64,000 nucleotides of DNA from Seison nebaliae. Lineage: Eukaryota; Rotifera; Pararotatoria; Seisonacea; Seisonidae. The stretch is from the NCBI GenBank assembly GCA_023231475.1, contig JALJEE010002208.1, forward strand, positions 42,262-106,261, in the 5' to 3' direction. This document shows, in pieces, positions 1 through 12,879 of this stretch (within the stretch, counting starts at the first letter, position 1; each line of letters opens with the position of its first letter). The notes below the pieces were generated by a model. That model did not search any database. It had not been told where the DNA came from and was given only the letters and a program-made list of their open reading frames with translations. The position numbers and the translations under genes are program-made.

Positions 1-3000
1 TCCAATTGAATTAAATTGAATAGAATCGAATTAATAAGTCGAATTACCTGACAGTATGTCGTTCTTTGAAAACTCAATGCTAACGGATCATGTTATTATC
101 AGAATTCAGTTTCAAATTTCGTTTTCATTTCGTTTATTGAATCACATCAAATCGTATCAAACCGTATTCGTATCAAACAATTTTTTTACTTTTTCACTTT
201 TCCACTTCTTAATCGAATGCTGATCGGCAATCAACAAAAATATAACAAATCGTGTTGACTGTCGATTAATAATGTTTTTAGTGAAATGTTGTTGGGATGC
301 ATGTCGAATCACATTTCTACTACGCAATTAATCGACATTTATCATCGCTAATATATATATACAGTATATTCCAATAACGGTTAACATCAGTTAAAGAGTG
401 ATGGGAAATTATTGGTCGATCGGGAGGAAAAGGAAGAAATCTTGAATTATTTTATTAATTAATCCGTTTCTCCAATTTCCATTTGAAAAATGGAATGAAA
501 TTGGATAATACGTAATTCGATATAACGAGTTATTGTGAAAAATATACTCACAAATCTACTGTTAGCGATTATTATTTGTATTACGATAACAATTGTCTAA
601 TAAGGGAATTGAAGTATTCATATTGATAAATCATCCGAATTTTATCATATTAAATACAATCGAATATGCATTATTCATCATATTCTCATTCTTGTCGTCC
701 CTGCCTCTCCTTTATCTCCTTGTCTCGCCTTTCTTTATTCATCTTTCTAATTTGGCAGATTCAACTGAAAACTTCTACATCTTCCCATGATCAACATCCA
801 ATCCTTTCTCACAAAAACTTATCTTCACTTTACCTAAAACAAAATTCTATGAAATCAATCATTCGTATTAGAAATCTCCTATTATAAAGAATTCTTAGTG
901 GACAAGCACTGTACGAGGACATATAGTAATCTATCGAAGCTCGATGAACATGTCGTTGATCCAACAACAACTATTTACGATATTTTGAGATGATTTATAA
1001 AAAAAATAGAATAATGTCAAAAGATGTAATAATGTACAGTCAAAAAATGACGGACGATAGTGCTATTCTAATCGTCTGAACATTTTGTTATAAGACTCTG
1101 ATTTATTTATTGAATTTATAAAAACTCTTTTCATAAAAACTGTTTTTCAATGATGACAATTGATATGTCCGTCCGACCAGTATCATTTTGCTTTAACTTG
1201 TTACTGCCAATGTTGTTGTTGTTGTGTGAAGGAATTTAAGTTTGGAAGGAGAGTAGGATAAAAATGAATTAGGAAGAAGAAGAAACTAACTTCAATTTCA
1301 GTCACTTACATTTCTTCAATAGTTCCAGAATGACTCGTATATCTCAAAAATATTTCGATACTTCTCCACTAAAGTTCTAGGTAAATATTTTCCCACTAAA
1401 ATACGAGAAGTGTTTTTTTTCCTTCAAAACTGATTAACCACTTAAATTATGGCCCATGAGAATAATTTGTGGAAAATAGAGAATAGAATGACAAAGCCCA
1501 AAAACATTTTATACAATTCTTATTCTCAAACAGATATTATTCATATAAATTATATAAATATCATATTAAAACCAATTTCTTGTGTATGTCTAAAATAAGT
1601 TTTTTCGAATAATTTTAAGTATATATTGTCCGAAAGTTGTGGAACTGAAGTCACTGTTTCGTCCTAGAATGATTTCATCCATCCTATCGTTATATCGATG
1701 GTTAATTCGATGATTAAGGCTGAAAATAAGAAGTTCATTCATTAACGAAACGAATGAATTAGCTGAAATAAATACAAGAAACCGGGGAAGGAAACAGGAT
1801 AGATAATCCGCATCCAAAACAAAATGAAGAGTAAAATAATTTATTATTATTTTTTCTTCAACTGATTCATAGGTGGAAGATCCGTATTCAATTGATAAGG
1901 TACAATAATTTGAGTTAAAGTGATTGGAAAGTAGATTGAGAGAAATGGGAGAAAAGTTGGTAAATTGGTAGGAAGGTTGGAAGGGAATGTTCGAGAACTG
2001 TATGGAAAAATGTAAGTTAGTTACGATTCACCATGTCTCTCATCTCACTGGGAAGATGTGCTTGCACTTCTATCTTATTTGTTCATTTGTGTATATATAT
2101 ATATGTGAATGTGTGCATGTAAAAGTGTTGGCGAATTGTATTCAATAATTTTAATCAGATTAATATCATCATCATCATCATTCTCACCATTCGATGATAG
2201 ACAAGATAAGTATTGATTTATCCTGAGAAAATACTTGTGAAAATAATTTAATATATCCTATGACTCAATAGTTCCATGTTTTCCTGATATTAACACTAAT
2301 TATTTATTAAAGAGAATCCTTTTATACATAATTATCATCATCATCATAATTGTTATGAGCATATCCTTTCTCGAATGACCTATATGTTGAGGGGACATCG
2401 AAGATTTTATTGGGGCAAGTAAAAGGATTCAGCTGCTTTTACTGTAACTAACTCGAATTGGACTATTATTGGAATTGCCATCTCTCTTTAATATTTTCGA
2501 TCGTTCTGAAATATATGCAGGAAAGTGAACATCATTCCGATGCTGGTACTAGAGCTTAGATGATTGTTGTTAAAAAGATTTTATAAATATCGTTACTAAT
2601 TATTATTAGGAATAGTTTTTTCTTTCGTTGAAGCAGACCGAATAGTGAACGAATGAAGATAAGCTAGCGAAATGTGAGAAAAACGAAAAATGAAGAGATG
2701 AGGAGGAATGTGCCTTAGAAAAGCAACAAAGGAATTCTTATGACCATCATCATCATCATCTTCATAAAGAACATCAGTAGCCATACATGTCAATTACGTG
2801 CCAGCAAATTTATTAAATGAATGAACAGTTTCTTTAATAAGAACTTTGAATATGTCTACACTTCGTCCATAATTCATACGACATCTGCTTTCGGTTCGAT
2901 TCAATTTTGTTCGTCGACATTCAACTAAATATTCCCATCCCCTCTCGCTTTCTCCTTCACATGTTGCGCGTATATGTTGCTTCAGGTAAGTAAGTAGGAA

Positions 3001-3688
3001 TTTTCATGAAAAAAATAATTTTCAATCTGTTTATATATCTGTCTGATTTCGAGGGTAACTTGAAGAACGAACTGATTATTTATCGGAACGTTTTCTTCTC
3101 GATCGCCCCTACTCGATCAACGGACCAATTCATTTTCTTCAAATGATAAACTTTAATAAATCCATCAATCATTACCAATAAAATTATTGTTCGACGATGA
3201 TCAACAATTTCGAATTATCCTTTCGTCATACCATATGGTTCCATCGCCTTTCTAATCTGATTCCAATCGGAACATCACATTTCATAAAATTTTAACTTTC
3301 CATTAGAATATTCGTTAGAATATCAGAATGATGTTGATGGATAAGTTTTTTTTCTTCTTCTTCTTCTCCTTCCACATTTACATCCATTCGATTTCCATTC
3401 ATTTCCTTCTTGTATAACTTCTTCCCATTAATTGAACATATAAAATTTATCATTATCGGATTGATGTTAGGGGTGATTCGATTTGTGAAATACTTTATTT
3501 TCATTATACCATTTTCCATAAACTTTCTTCTTAGATCTCAGGTTGAAGGAAAAGGGTAGTAGAGGAATCGTTTTGATTTTCCAATAAATTGTTTATGAAT
3601 AATTGGAATCAGTTCTTTCTTTTTTCTTACTCAAAAATCGAGAGTAGTTTCATCTGAGAAGATTCCTTCTTTCCTGACGGAACTATTC
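1..3688. other. Intergenic, no gene recognised
   Basis: No open reading frame here has recognisable homology or an exon-like chain. The sequence is AT-rich with short homopolymers and small ATC/CAT trinucleotide runs (for example near 2167-2182 and 2745-2762). It lies upstream of the Cys-loop receptor gene and may hold its regulatory sequence, but I cannot define a site. Every ORF present is short and of skewed composition. Confidence 0.5.
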
Positions 3689-3712
3689 GAGAGAGAGAGA
3701 GAGAGAGAGAGA
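3689..3712. repeat. (GA)12 dinucleotide run
   Basis: An uninterrupted GA run of about 24 bases ends 58 bases before the receptor ATG. It is either a simple microsatellite in the 5' leader or a GAGA-type promoter element; the sequence does not decide between these. Confidence 0.85.
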
Positions 3713-3770
3713 CAGAAGTGCCGAATCTCATTACTCTCAAGAAACGAAATTGAAAAGAAGATCATTATAA

Positions 3771-6164
3771 ATGAGTCATTTTAAATCAATCAAATTCATT
3801 TGTATCATCATTCTCATGTTGATCATATCACAATTCTCTCATTTATGCGAAGGAAAAGATGAGAGTGGAGTGAAGAAAACGGAGAAGAATGAAGATGACG
3901 AAGAAGACGAAGAATCGTGGAGGAATGACAAAGCCTATCGTTATTGTGCGAAAGAGCCGGAAGTGAAAGAGCCGAGAATGAATGAACTTCTTGAAAAGTT
4001 GACATACAACTACGATCTGGATGTGCCCCCAGTGTTAGAAGATGGAAATGCGAACGGATGTCCGATTAATTTGAAAATCGATTTGAAAATTGAACAGATT
4101 TTCGAAGTAAACGAAATCGAACAAACTCTGACATTTATGGCAGAATTGTATTTGAGATGGACGGACAAGAGACTCGCATGGAATCATACCAGTTTGAGTC
4201 ATGACGTTCGATGGACATTCATTCCAAAGAATCGGATATGGATGCCCGACATTTATCTCTATGAGAATATGGCGAAGGAATATGCTTCCGATATGTTACC
4301 TCGCAGCTATGTTCTGTTGAAGTATGATGGAAGTATTCGATTTAATATGCCCATGATCGCTAAAACCAGTTGTCAAATCAATATTGCTAATTTCCCATAC
4401 GATGTCCAGACATGTAACATCTCTTTAGGATCATATGTAATGGACGATCGTTATATTCGATTAACTCGAGTCATTCGTTTAACGAAAGCCGATGAACAAT
4501 TGTATGAGAATGATCAATGGAAATTGAACAAATTCCGAACTGTCAAGTATTATAGTAAAGATCCTCAAAACAACAATTTCTCGGTCATCTCCTTCCAAAT
4601 CGAATTAGAAAGGAAACCGTTATTCTACATGATATATCTCGTCTCTCCGGTCATATTTATGGCATTTCTTGCTCCTGCTGTTTTCCTGATACCGGTGGAG
4701 AGTGGCGAACGAATCTCTTACAGTGTCACACTTCTTTTGACGTTGATGATTTTCCTCCAAATCGTCATGACTCTAATGCCGAAAACATCGACAGAAATGC
4801 CGAAGATCAGCATTTTTTATCTTACCGTTATTACGAAATGTGCTCTCACATTAATCGTTAACATCATCATCGTTAACATTCATCATCGTGCGAAAATTAA
4901 ACATCGATTATCTTCTCCATTACCCAAATATCTCATCACCATTTTCACTTATCTCGCTTATTTGACTTGTTGTGCTAATCGGATTCCATCGTATTGGAAA
5001 GAATCGTTCAAAGCTCCACATCGTAAAAATTCTTTTAGGAATACAACGAAGAATAATTCGATTAATATGACGACAAATGTCGATGATATTATCTCGACCA
5101 AATCCATTTTGTCTGCTAATAATCTCGCAACAATCGATGATAAGACGACATCCAATTACACTTATATTAACGAAGGTAAACGTGATGCAATCGGAGTCAT
5201 TCTAATAAGTCCGACGGCTGCTGAGAATAATTGTCGTAGCAATATATGCATGCCCATCAATCAAGAGAAGAATGATGATTATTATGATGAGCAGATATTG
5301 TCGTTGAAAAAGAAGAATAGTTTGAAAAGATTTTTGGATAATGATACATCCAATTATCGATCATTATCGACATCACGAAGTCAATATTCCAATCAGCCAT
5401 CTGTTAATCGATCGATCAATCGAACACTTTCCTCTTCCACTCATCGTTGTAACGGATTGAAAATGGATTCGACATGTTCCCATTGTAATGGAATGATGGA
5501 GAACGATATTCATCGTCAAATCGAATCGTTAAGAAAATTCTCGAGCAATTGTAAATTGCCACCCAATTGCGTTGATGAGAGAAGAACGAAAGTTAATAAG
5601 AAAAAACGGAAAAAGAAGAAAGAAGTGAAGAAATATCCAGATGTCATTCAGAAACAAAATCAATCGAATAATCTGAGACGATATGATCATATCGATTATT
5701 TCGTACACAATCTCAAGAATAAGGAAACGAAACCGAAGAACGAAATCAGAAAGAGGAAATCTTATAAAATTTTCAATTCTCCCAATTTCTATGAAGAGAA
5801 CAACAACAACAATAATAATAATGGAAATAAGATATCAGCGAATAATTTTAATGAAGCACAATTCGAATTGGATATAAAAGAATCAGAAGAAACATTTTAT
5901 AAACGTTTGAATAATCAATCGAACAACGACGATCATCCTAATCGTAATAAAATCGTTCAGAAGAGGAGGAAGATGGATGAAGAAGAAAGTGGGAATGACA
6001 GTGAAGATGATCATATTCATCAGAAGTATGCAACGAATATTGATACATCATATGATTGGATTCTCGTATCGATAATATTGGACAGAATCATGATCGTTTT
6101 GGCTTTTATTATTCTCTTTTTCATCGTCATTTTTTTCATTACAACACTAATGCTCGCTAATTAG
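3771..6164 (+). CDS. Cys-loop ligand-gated ion channel subunit, nicotinic-receptor type, intronless
   Basis: This is a 797-residue subunit of a pentameric neurotransmitter-gated channel at the plasma membrane. A signal peptide covers about residues 1-28. An acidic stretch precedes the ligand-binding domain, which carries the Cys-loop CQINIANFPYDVQTC (C201 to C215, 13 residues between). TM1 begins near 285, TM2 follows GERISYS near 313-335, TM3 is near 345-370 and TM4 near 763-795. Glu just before TM2 is the family's mark of cation selectivity. The usual loop-B Trp is replaced by Tyr (LGSYVMD) and no vicinal Cys pair is seen in loop C, so it is not a classical alpha subunit. The TM3-TM4 loop is nearly 400 residues, Asn/Lys/Arg-rich and much longer than usual. 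The whole gene is one exon, unusual for this family. The ligand is not predictable. It converges on NPRL3, 191 bases away. Confidence 0.93.
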   Translation: MSHFKSIKFICIIILMLIISQFSHLCEGKDESGVKKTEKNEDDEEDEESWRNDKAYRYCAKEPEVKEPRMNELLEKLTYNYDLDVPPVLEDGNANGCPINLKIDLKIEQIFEVNEIEQTLTFMAELYLRWTDKRLAWNHTSLSHDVRWTFIPKNRIWMPDIYLYENMAKEYASDMLPRSYVLLKYDGSIRFNMPMIAKTSCQINIANFPYDVQTCNISLGSYVMDDRYIRLTRVIRLTKADEQLYENDQWKLNKFRTVKYYSKDPQNNNFSVISFQIELERKPLFYMIYLVSPVIFMAFLAPAVFLIPVESGERISYSVTLLLTLMIFLQIVMTLMPKTSTEMPKISIFYLTVITKCALTLIVNIIIVNIHHRAKIKHRLSSPLPKYLITIFTYLAYLTCCANRIPSYWKESFKAPHRKNSFRNTTKNNSINMTTNVDDIISTKSILSANNLATIDDKTTSNYTYINEGKRDAIGVILISPTAAENNCRSNICMPINQEKNDDYYDEQILSLKKKNSLKRFLDNDTSNYRSLSTSRSQYSNQPSVNRSINRTLSSSTHRCNGLKMDSTCSHCNGMMENDIHRQIESLRKFSSNCKLPPNCVDERRTKVNKKKRKKKKEVKKYPDVIQKQNQSNNLRRYDHIDYFVHNLKNKETKPKNEIRKRKSYKIFNSPNFYEENNNNNNNNGNKISANNFNEAQFELDIKESEETFYKRLNNQSNNDDHPNRNKIVQKRRKMDEEESGNDSEDDHIHQKYATNIDTSYDWILVSIILDRIMIVLAFIILFFIVIFFITTLMLAN

Positions 6165-6355
6165 AGAATTTATTGAGTCAATTGATCAGCTCATTCTCTT
6201 CTCTGCACAACTTCCTTTATGTTCGTCACTACATTATCGCATGAACAATTCACTACAAATAATTTTTTTTATTTAAAATTTAATAAATTTTATTTTTCTT
6301 AAAAAACTCTTTAAATTCATCATAAAAAGAAATTATTATTAAAAATTATTGGAAA

Positions 6356-7961
6356 TTAAATATAGAAAAGATAATTATTCATTGATGCAGGTCGAACGGA
6401 AATATGAAGAGAATCCATACGATTCATGACGTAACATTTTAGTGAATCCATTGGAATTCCCGTTAAATGGGAAATTTCAAAAATATTTCTTTCTTTCTCC
6501 ATTAGATATCGATCGAGTTCAGTATAACGTGCGATCGAATCGTTTAATCGATAAACATATTCATTTAATGGAATAAGAAAACGTGTTTGTAATAACCAAT
6601 CGACGATATCTGATGAAATTTGTCGAATGAATTTCTTATAAAATTCTTCGTATAGAAAAATCGATCTCTCCGATTCGATAAGAAGGATTGATCGTTTTAC
6701 CCGACAAATCAAATCTTTGATGAAAATTTCCAAATCGTGAACGGTCGTCACTTCATGTGAGACACGTTGGAGAATGGTTAAAAGAGAGAAGGAACGAACA
6801 TTCGGTTGAGATACTCTTGAAAATAAATTCAATTTCTCGTTCACATTCCCAGAATAACCATTATTGGAGTTGTCGTTCCATTTCAAATTTGAATGTGCCA
6901 TTCCATTCGAGGAATCGTAATAATTCCGTCCCGACGACGGAGTCGACATAACTGGACTTCCATTCTCATTATCATTCATATGAAAATCCGAATGATTTGA
7001 TTCGAAATCATCTCGATCGCTAAGATAATTGAATGACATATTCCATCGTGCAGGAAATAATGGCAATTGAATTTGATCATATTGGAAATTGACATTAACC
7101 GTAAATGTTCGACATAACATTCTTGCATTATATTCAACTTCTCCGAATGGAACGGCACTTGGACATAACACCTTCTCCGCACTCAAGTTAGCGATTTCTG
7201 GTTTCAGTTTCGTTTCATTGACGAAAACGGTCGTGTTATGATATCGATTATCTATACTGAGAGTGAACAATTGTCCATTGACATCGTCCAATTTATTCGC
7301 TACTAATTTACTTCCTTTCTTCTTAACTCGATAGAATTGTGTCAATTCTTCGAATCGATTCTGATTCACTTCGTGAAGTATCGGTATTTCATAACCATAA
7401 TCATTATCTCCTTCCTCCACTGCCGTATCAATATCGATATCAGTTGTTAGAGAAGAATCATTATTCATCTCCTTTCGATTCTTATGGAGGGTAGTAAGAA
7501 TTCGTTCTTGTAAAGCAGTGGAGAAAAGATGATGACATGTCGTCCGATAAAGATGTCGATGGAGCATCACTTGAGAACTGATCATTTCATTACATCGATA
7601 TGTCACTTTTTGCATCGGTTCGGTTCGTTGATATTCATCTGAATTGACATCGTTATCCATCGAATTGTTGACGGCCCATTGAACAACGTCTCGAACATTA
7701 ATCTCTTCTGATTTGTCGAGTGCCAGTGAAATATTCGGATTAATAATGAGACGTGTCGATGAATTAATGACGCATGGAAGTATGGCAATTGACGCCAATT
7801 TAATTAAGTGAATGAAAAGTGGTTGTAATTCTTTGAAGGTGAAATTGAGTTGTTCACTAATCTCATTTAATGAATATCGTCGATTCAATTTTGAATAAAG
7901 ACGATAGAAAAGATATCTTCTTTTCCAACGGAAATTATAATCTGTATTATTTCTCTCAATC

Positions 7962-7992
<31 letters not shown>

Positions 7993-10216
7993 TATCATCA
8001 TCATTCAAATCTTTTTCATCATCTTCATCATCCTCATCATCATCAAATGATGATATTTTGAATCGTTCAATAATATTATTGAGAATTGGACGATCACTCA
8101 ATTTTTCGAAAATATGAATATTTGAATTCATTAAATTATTTCGAAGAAATCTCTTCAAACGATTCGCTCCATTTTTGGCGGTCGTCCGATGGATATGACG
8201 ATCGATTCGATTCTTCAAATTCTTCACGATCTTCTCCCATTCTTCGTCATTACGCTCGTCGGAAAATTGATCGACATAATTATGTTCAAGTGAATCGAGA
8301 AGAGAATATAATTGTTTTGGTAGAATGTCGGATTTGATGGAGAGCATCATTCCTCGACATGTTTCTTCGATGAAATTGTGGAAATATGATTCGGAAATGG
8401 GAATAGCAGAATGCCATGGCTGAATTTGTGCACATGTATTCATCAATTTCAAATGAGAGATTTGATTATCAAGTGAGAGACATGACGATGTATCGAGAAC
8501 AATATCAGGAACATAAATTCGTTGTCGATATCGATTATGATCGTCACTAATGGCGATTTCATTCATATTGTTCGACATTTTATTTTTCCTTCGATTTCGA
8601 CTATTTGATTGATCGGATGAAATTCGTTTCTTATTTTGTGTCGAACTCAATTTTGGCGTTATAACTGGCGACGACGAATCGGATGATGATGTGACGGACA
8701 TATCTTTCTTCTCACCATCTGACGAGATTAGAACGTCATTCGGTAAGAAAGTGGAAGAGGATTCGCTCACGATTTGTTCGTCTAGAAAATTCGGATTTTG
8801 TGATGAAGATAAATGTCGTCGTTTCTTCTTATCATCACCAATGATGGCACGACATTCATCCAACAAATTCCAATGTTGATGAATGAGAATCTCCTGTAAA
8901 TTATAATCGATATGATCAGTAATACAATTCAATGTTTGGACAACTCGATTATTAAAAATGAATTTATTAGTCAAACGTCCAAATAACAATGAATAATTGG
9001 AGACTAATGGATATGTCAATGTAAAACGGAATTGACCAACATTCAAATTAATGAAAGGACGACATGGATAACCCGTTTCACAAACTCGATTATATAATTT
9101 ATGTTGGAGAATTGTGGTGAGTGTGGAACGATAATGTTTTCCATGTTCCCGTCTCAAATAATAATATCCACAATTGCACAATTGTTCATAGACTAATGTG
9201 AGTTCACGAGCGATTCTCGTGTGCGATAATAAAAAAAAATTCTTCAAAGTATCTCGAACATTCTGCGAACAATTCTTATAATTCGTACAACGATTCTCCA
9301 CATTCCTTATAGATTCGATTTGAGTATACAAATAACTGAGAGACGCTTCATTCTCCGTTAATGAGTCGAGTAAATCACAAGCGATATTCGTGTAGATGTG
9401 AAGGAGACAATCAGGAATGACAGATCTCAAAATGAAGAAAATCGCTACCGATGTCTCATCTTTCTTTAACTTTTTCGAACGTCCTAGACAATAAGCGTCT
9501 TCTATTTTCATTATCATCTTCTCATTCTTCGGCCATTGCATCAACATTTGAACGAAATTTTTTTGACTAATATTTACGATCTCTCCACTATTAGAAATGA
9601 GACATTTGTCGTCATTTATCACTTGATGTTTCAAACTTTTTGGTTGAGTTTTAAAAAATTTCTGCAAATAAACTCCGCGACTTAAAGTGGATTTCCAATG
9701 AAGTGGAAATTGAGTAGACGTCTCCGGATTATTCCGACACGACATTCCCACGTTCACCATCGGAAACGATTTGGCGAATGGTTGACAAAGTGAGAGAGAT
9801 TTCTTCGTCGATTTCGATGGAGTGGAGATGGAGGAGGTAGATGATAATGTTAAAAAAGATGATGGCGGTTCAGGAACATTAACGACGAACCATTCGTTGT
9901 CTTCGCCCGTCGGATAGAGTGGCCATTTGTAAAGAAGTTCAGGACAATTATTCTTATCTTCAAATAACATCAAAATGGCGACCGGATCTTCGATATTATC
10001 CACACATCCTGTACGCAAATTGGGAACTGTCAATGATCCAGGTCGACGAAATGTATAATTTCTCGTCGCCAATAAATCATATAAATCTTCATCGATATCT
10101 TCATAATATGGAAATGGTAATTGACTATCGACTATGGAGAAATTATGATATTTCGTTGCTGTCAATAATAATTGTAATCGATTTAACATCGACGATTTTC
10201 TATTATCATTCTTCAT
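6356..10216 (-). CDS. NPRL3: NPRL3-like GATOR1 complex subunit, intronless
   Basis: This 1286-residue protein matches the nitrogen permease regulator 3 family, a subunit of GATOR1, the lysosomal GAP complex that restrains TORC1 when amino acids are scarce. The match is spread along the length. An early block around AIFFILRSVIPDCLLHIYTN leads to RIARELTLVYEQLC. A middle block is LIKLASIAILPCVINSSTR. Near the C-terminus come IVDWLLQTRFLIPLNEYVYRL and a final helical segment, as in vertebrate NPRL3. It is about twice the usual length because of long disordered inserts, including a polyaspartate tract near residues 725-752. It is a single exon. Its start lies 360 bases from the TMEM9 start, so the two are divergent and may share a promoter region. 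An alternative start nine codons in is possible. Confidence 0.85.
7963..8045. repeat. CAT/ATC trinucleotide tract inside NPRL3
   Basis: An imperfect run of CAT triplets on the plus strand encodes the Asp-rich stretch of NPRL3 on the minus strand. The plus strand therefore shows a His-rich shadow frame, which is not a gene. The tract is likely length-variable. Confidence 0.85.
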
Positions 10217-10576
10217 CTTCCTAAAACCATAACTTGTGATGATGATGAATGAAATTCAAGAAGAATTTAATTAAACTCAATATTTGAATTATCAAATATT
10301 TTCCTTCTTTTTATTTATTATATTATTCGTCGACCATCGTCCGTCGTCTATTATCGTCAGAACGCAGAAAAGCATTTCTGTCAATAATTAGACTAATCAT
10401 TCGAATAGAAATTAAACATTTATCATGTTTTTTTTAGAATTATTTTGAAGAAAAATTTTCATTGGAATTAAAATTACTCAATATTAAATTTATCAATAAA
10501 TAAATTTGTTTGCAAGAATGATATTGGAAATATTGTAAATTAAATATAATAAAAAAAATCTAATTTGGATTAAAAG

Positions 10577-11257
10577 ATGAAACATATTTTTATATTTTTC
10601 ATGATATCAGTTCAACTGATTCATGGGAAGAAGAAAGAAGAAGAAACATTTCATAGTTCCAGATGTTGTTGTATATGTCCCGCCTTACAAGAATCGCGTA
10701 ACATCTTTGTAGGAAATACAAATTTAACATCATGTAATTGTCCAAATGTCGTTCTCCCACAACTCAACCATCCCAATACCACAGACAAACGAACATTATG
10801 TGCACTTTGTGATTGTCGTTATGAGACGAGATCGATGAAAACCATCAAAGTTTCCGTCGCTTTATTCCTCTTTTGTTGTACATCGTTATTGGCCTATATG
10901 ATCTTCCTTCTCTTCATCGAACCATTCATGGCGATCGAAGAACGAAAGCATGCTAGATCTTATTTGCAGAATGTAATTGCTGCTGTTCATCGCATTTTCG
11001 GCAATGAAGTCAACGAACAACGACAACATCTCATTAATCAGATCGATGATGCTTATCATTCGACGAGTCAACCTCAATTATCAAATACAAATCAATCCAC
11101 TTCTTCTCACTTCAACAACAATAACAACAACGAGAACGATAAGATGATTAATAATATGGGAAATAATCCAAAGAGAATTATTAAGAGAATGCATTCGAAA
11201 ACTGAACAATGGAAGAGTCACGTCGACGATCAACGTCAATCAGTTTATCAACAATAA
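10577..11257 (+). CDS. TMEM9: TMEM9 family protein (V-ATPase/lysosome associated)
   Basis: A 226-residue type I membrane protein in one exon. A signal peptide covers residues 1-17. The lumenal part has the Cys pattern of the TMEM9/TMEM9B family: RCCCICP, then CNCPNVVLP, then LCALCDCRYETRS. A membrane span follows at about residues 91-114. The cytosolic tail is Asn-rich and then ends in EQWKSHVDDQRQSVYQQ, which matches the conserved C-terminal helix of TMEM9. In vertebrates these proteins sit in late endosomes and lysosomes and are reported to promote V-ATPase assembly. The length is close to the family's (about 185-200) plus a low-complexity insert. It is divergent from NPRL3 and convergent with SLC25A26, 86 bases away. 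Confidence 0.92.
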   Translation: MKHIFIFFMISVQLIHGKKKEEETFHSSRCCCICPALQESRNIFVGNTNLTSCNCPNVVLPQLNHPNTTDKRTLCALCDCRYETRSMKTIKVSVALFLFCCTSLLAYMIFLLFIEPFMAIEERKHARSYLQNVIAAVHRIFGNEVNEQRQHLINQIDDAYHSTSQPQLSNTNQSTSSHFNNNNNNENDKMINNMGNNPKRIIKRMHSKTEQWKSHVDDQRQSVYQQ

Positions 11258-11343
11258 AATACTCGTCATTTCTTATTGTCTGTCCTGTTTCAATCCGTCT
11301 TGTTCTTATCATTATTTTCTTTTTTAAATTTACAATAAACATT

Positions 11344-12475
11344 TTATTTCATCTTCTCAAACTGCATTCTCTTCATATATTCGTACACACCAAAATAGAT
11401 GTATCCACCCAAACTCATCCAACTGACGCGAGGTAAAACGCCACTAAAAAATCTACTTGGAAAAAAAAAATTTGAAAAATTTTAAAAAAAAATTTTTTAT
11501 TATCACAAATATTTTTGGAGAAATATTTACGAACTTTGTTGGTCCGTGTTGGTTGTATATTCGAAGAGAAGTAGTTCCAATTCCTTTAGTTTTCCTGCTC
11601 TAATATCAATCGAAGTTGAAATGGAAATAAAAAGAAAAAAGAAACTTTGTTTAACATAATTTGAGTTTTTATGACATCGAGTGGTGTTGTAATTGCTGCG
11701 GCAATCGCTCCTGCCATCGACCCACAAAGTGCGTTGTATGTTGGAGATTGAGATTGGAAGACTTGTTTGAAATATTCCCATAACGGATATTGAATCATTG
11801 CAAATGGAACATCCCGAAATATGGTAATAAAGAAGCCACGATAGAATGATGAGAAACCCTGTCAATTGAAATGACAGAGAAGAGAATGAAAGTAAATTAA
11901 CATTCTCTTTATAACAGAAACGAATTGCTTGTTTCACTGATGAATGTTGTTTGGCTTGTACTCGTTGTTTAATGACTTCAGAAGGTACTCGAATTAGACA
12001 AGCCATCTTTCTAATGTCGAATGAGATGAAATAAGTCAATATAATAATGAAAAGAATTATTAATTTGATAACTATTTCTCCGAAAGAAGCTGAAATTATA
12101 TGTTGAGGTATTTCCGATTTTATTACCGTCGAATGATTCACGAACATTCTCTTCATTGATTCATAACTGAAAAAAAAAATCGCAGCTAAATGTCATTTTT
12201 TCTTATTTGAACTTCTCCTAAAAATGTCAATGGTAAACCGTTTGGAGCACTGCCCAAGAGAATTGAAGGAAGACCAGAATACAAAGACCGAAATCCACCA
12301 GCCGAACGGAATCCTTTCTCACTTTGTAATCGAGTTTTTAACGTATCTAATGGATATAACGACACATCAACAAATACACCAGCAGTTGCTCCACTCTGTT
12401 CTCATTGAGATTAATAGTCGAATGAAAATAATTGTTAACAATTAGTGGATTTATTGACGTGCTACTTAAAGTCAT
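11344..12475 (-). CDS. SLC25A26: Mitochondrial S-adenosylmethionine carrier, seven exons
   Basis: A 265-residue SLC25 carrier that imports S-adenosylmethionine into mitochondria. Exons (minus strand): 12440-12475, 12239-12395, 12073-12185, 11902-12006, 11646-11858, 11535-11599 and 11344-11452. Phases match throughout and the total is 798 nt. The three carrier repeats are visible. Repeat 1 has [14 protein letters not shown]. Repeat 2 has the SAM-carrier signature [16 protein letters not shown] in place of PxDxxK. Repeat 3 has [15 protein letters not shown] and [18 protein letters not shown]. The order and unusual middle signature identify SLC25A26 rather than another carrier. Introns are 43-83 nt and all six start GTT. 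The first exon is only 12 codons; I chose its ATG because [11 protein letters not shown] joins in phase to [10 protein letters not shown]. Confidence 0.92.
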
Positions 12476-12879
12476 ATTTTCTTATCTTCTGTTCAAATTG
12501 AACTCATTCATTTCATAATAAGCGATCAGTTTAAATTCCATTCAAATCATTGGAACATTATTCAATTCTTCAAACTTTTTTTTTGGAACATTTCAAATTA
12601 CATAATTTTCGCTTATCGAAATAAAAAGTAATAAAATATTTCACGTTACAATATAGATTTTTTTTCATAAAATTATCGCACAATTTCTCGGTTCTGGAAC
12701 ATGGACGAATCGTTAAAGGTTCGGTAATAAAATAGATTTTTTCCGTTATCATTCTCAATCAGTCATAATCATATTGTCAGTATATTCCAATTCAATATAT
12801 ATTCCAAAATCTTTTCCGTCCAATTAATTAATTCAAGTGATCTCGAATTTTCTCGCGTTAAAAATAGAAAAATATATTC

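Noticed and set aside
593-887. Overlapping short plus-strand ORFs near the left end
   Set aside because: Two frames over the same low-complexity sequence, neither with exon signals or homology.
7870-8061. Plus-strand His-rich ORF
   Set aside because: It is the antisense of the Asp-rich repeat in NPRL3; composition is explained by the CAT repeat.
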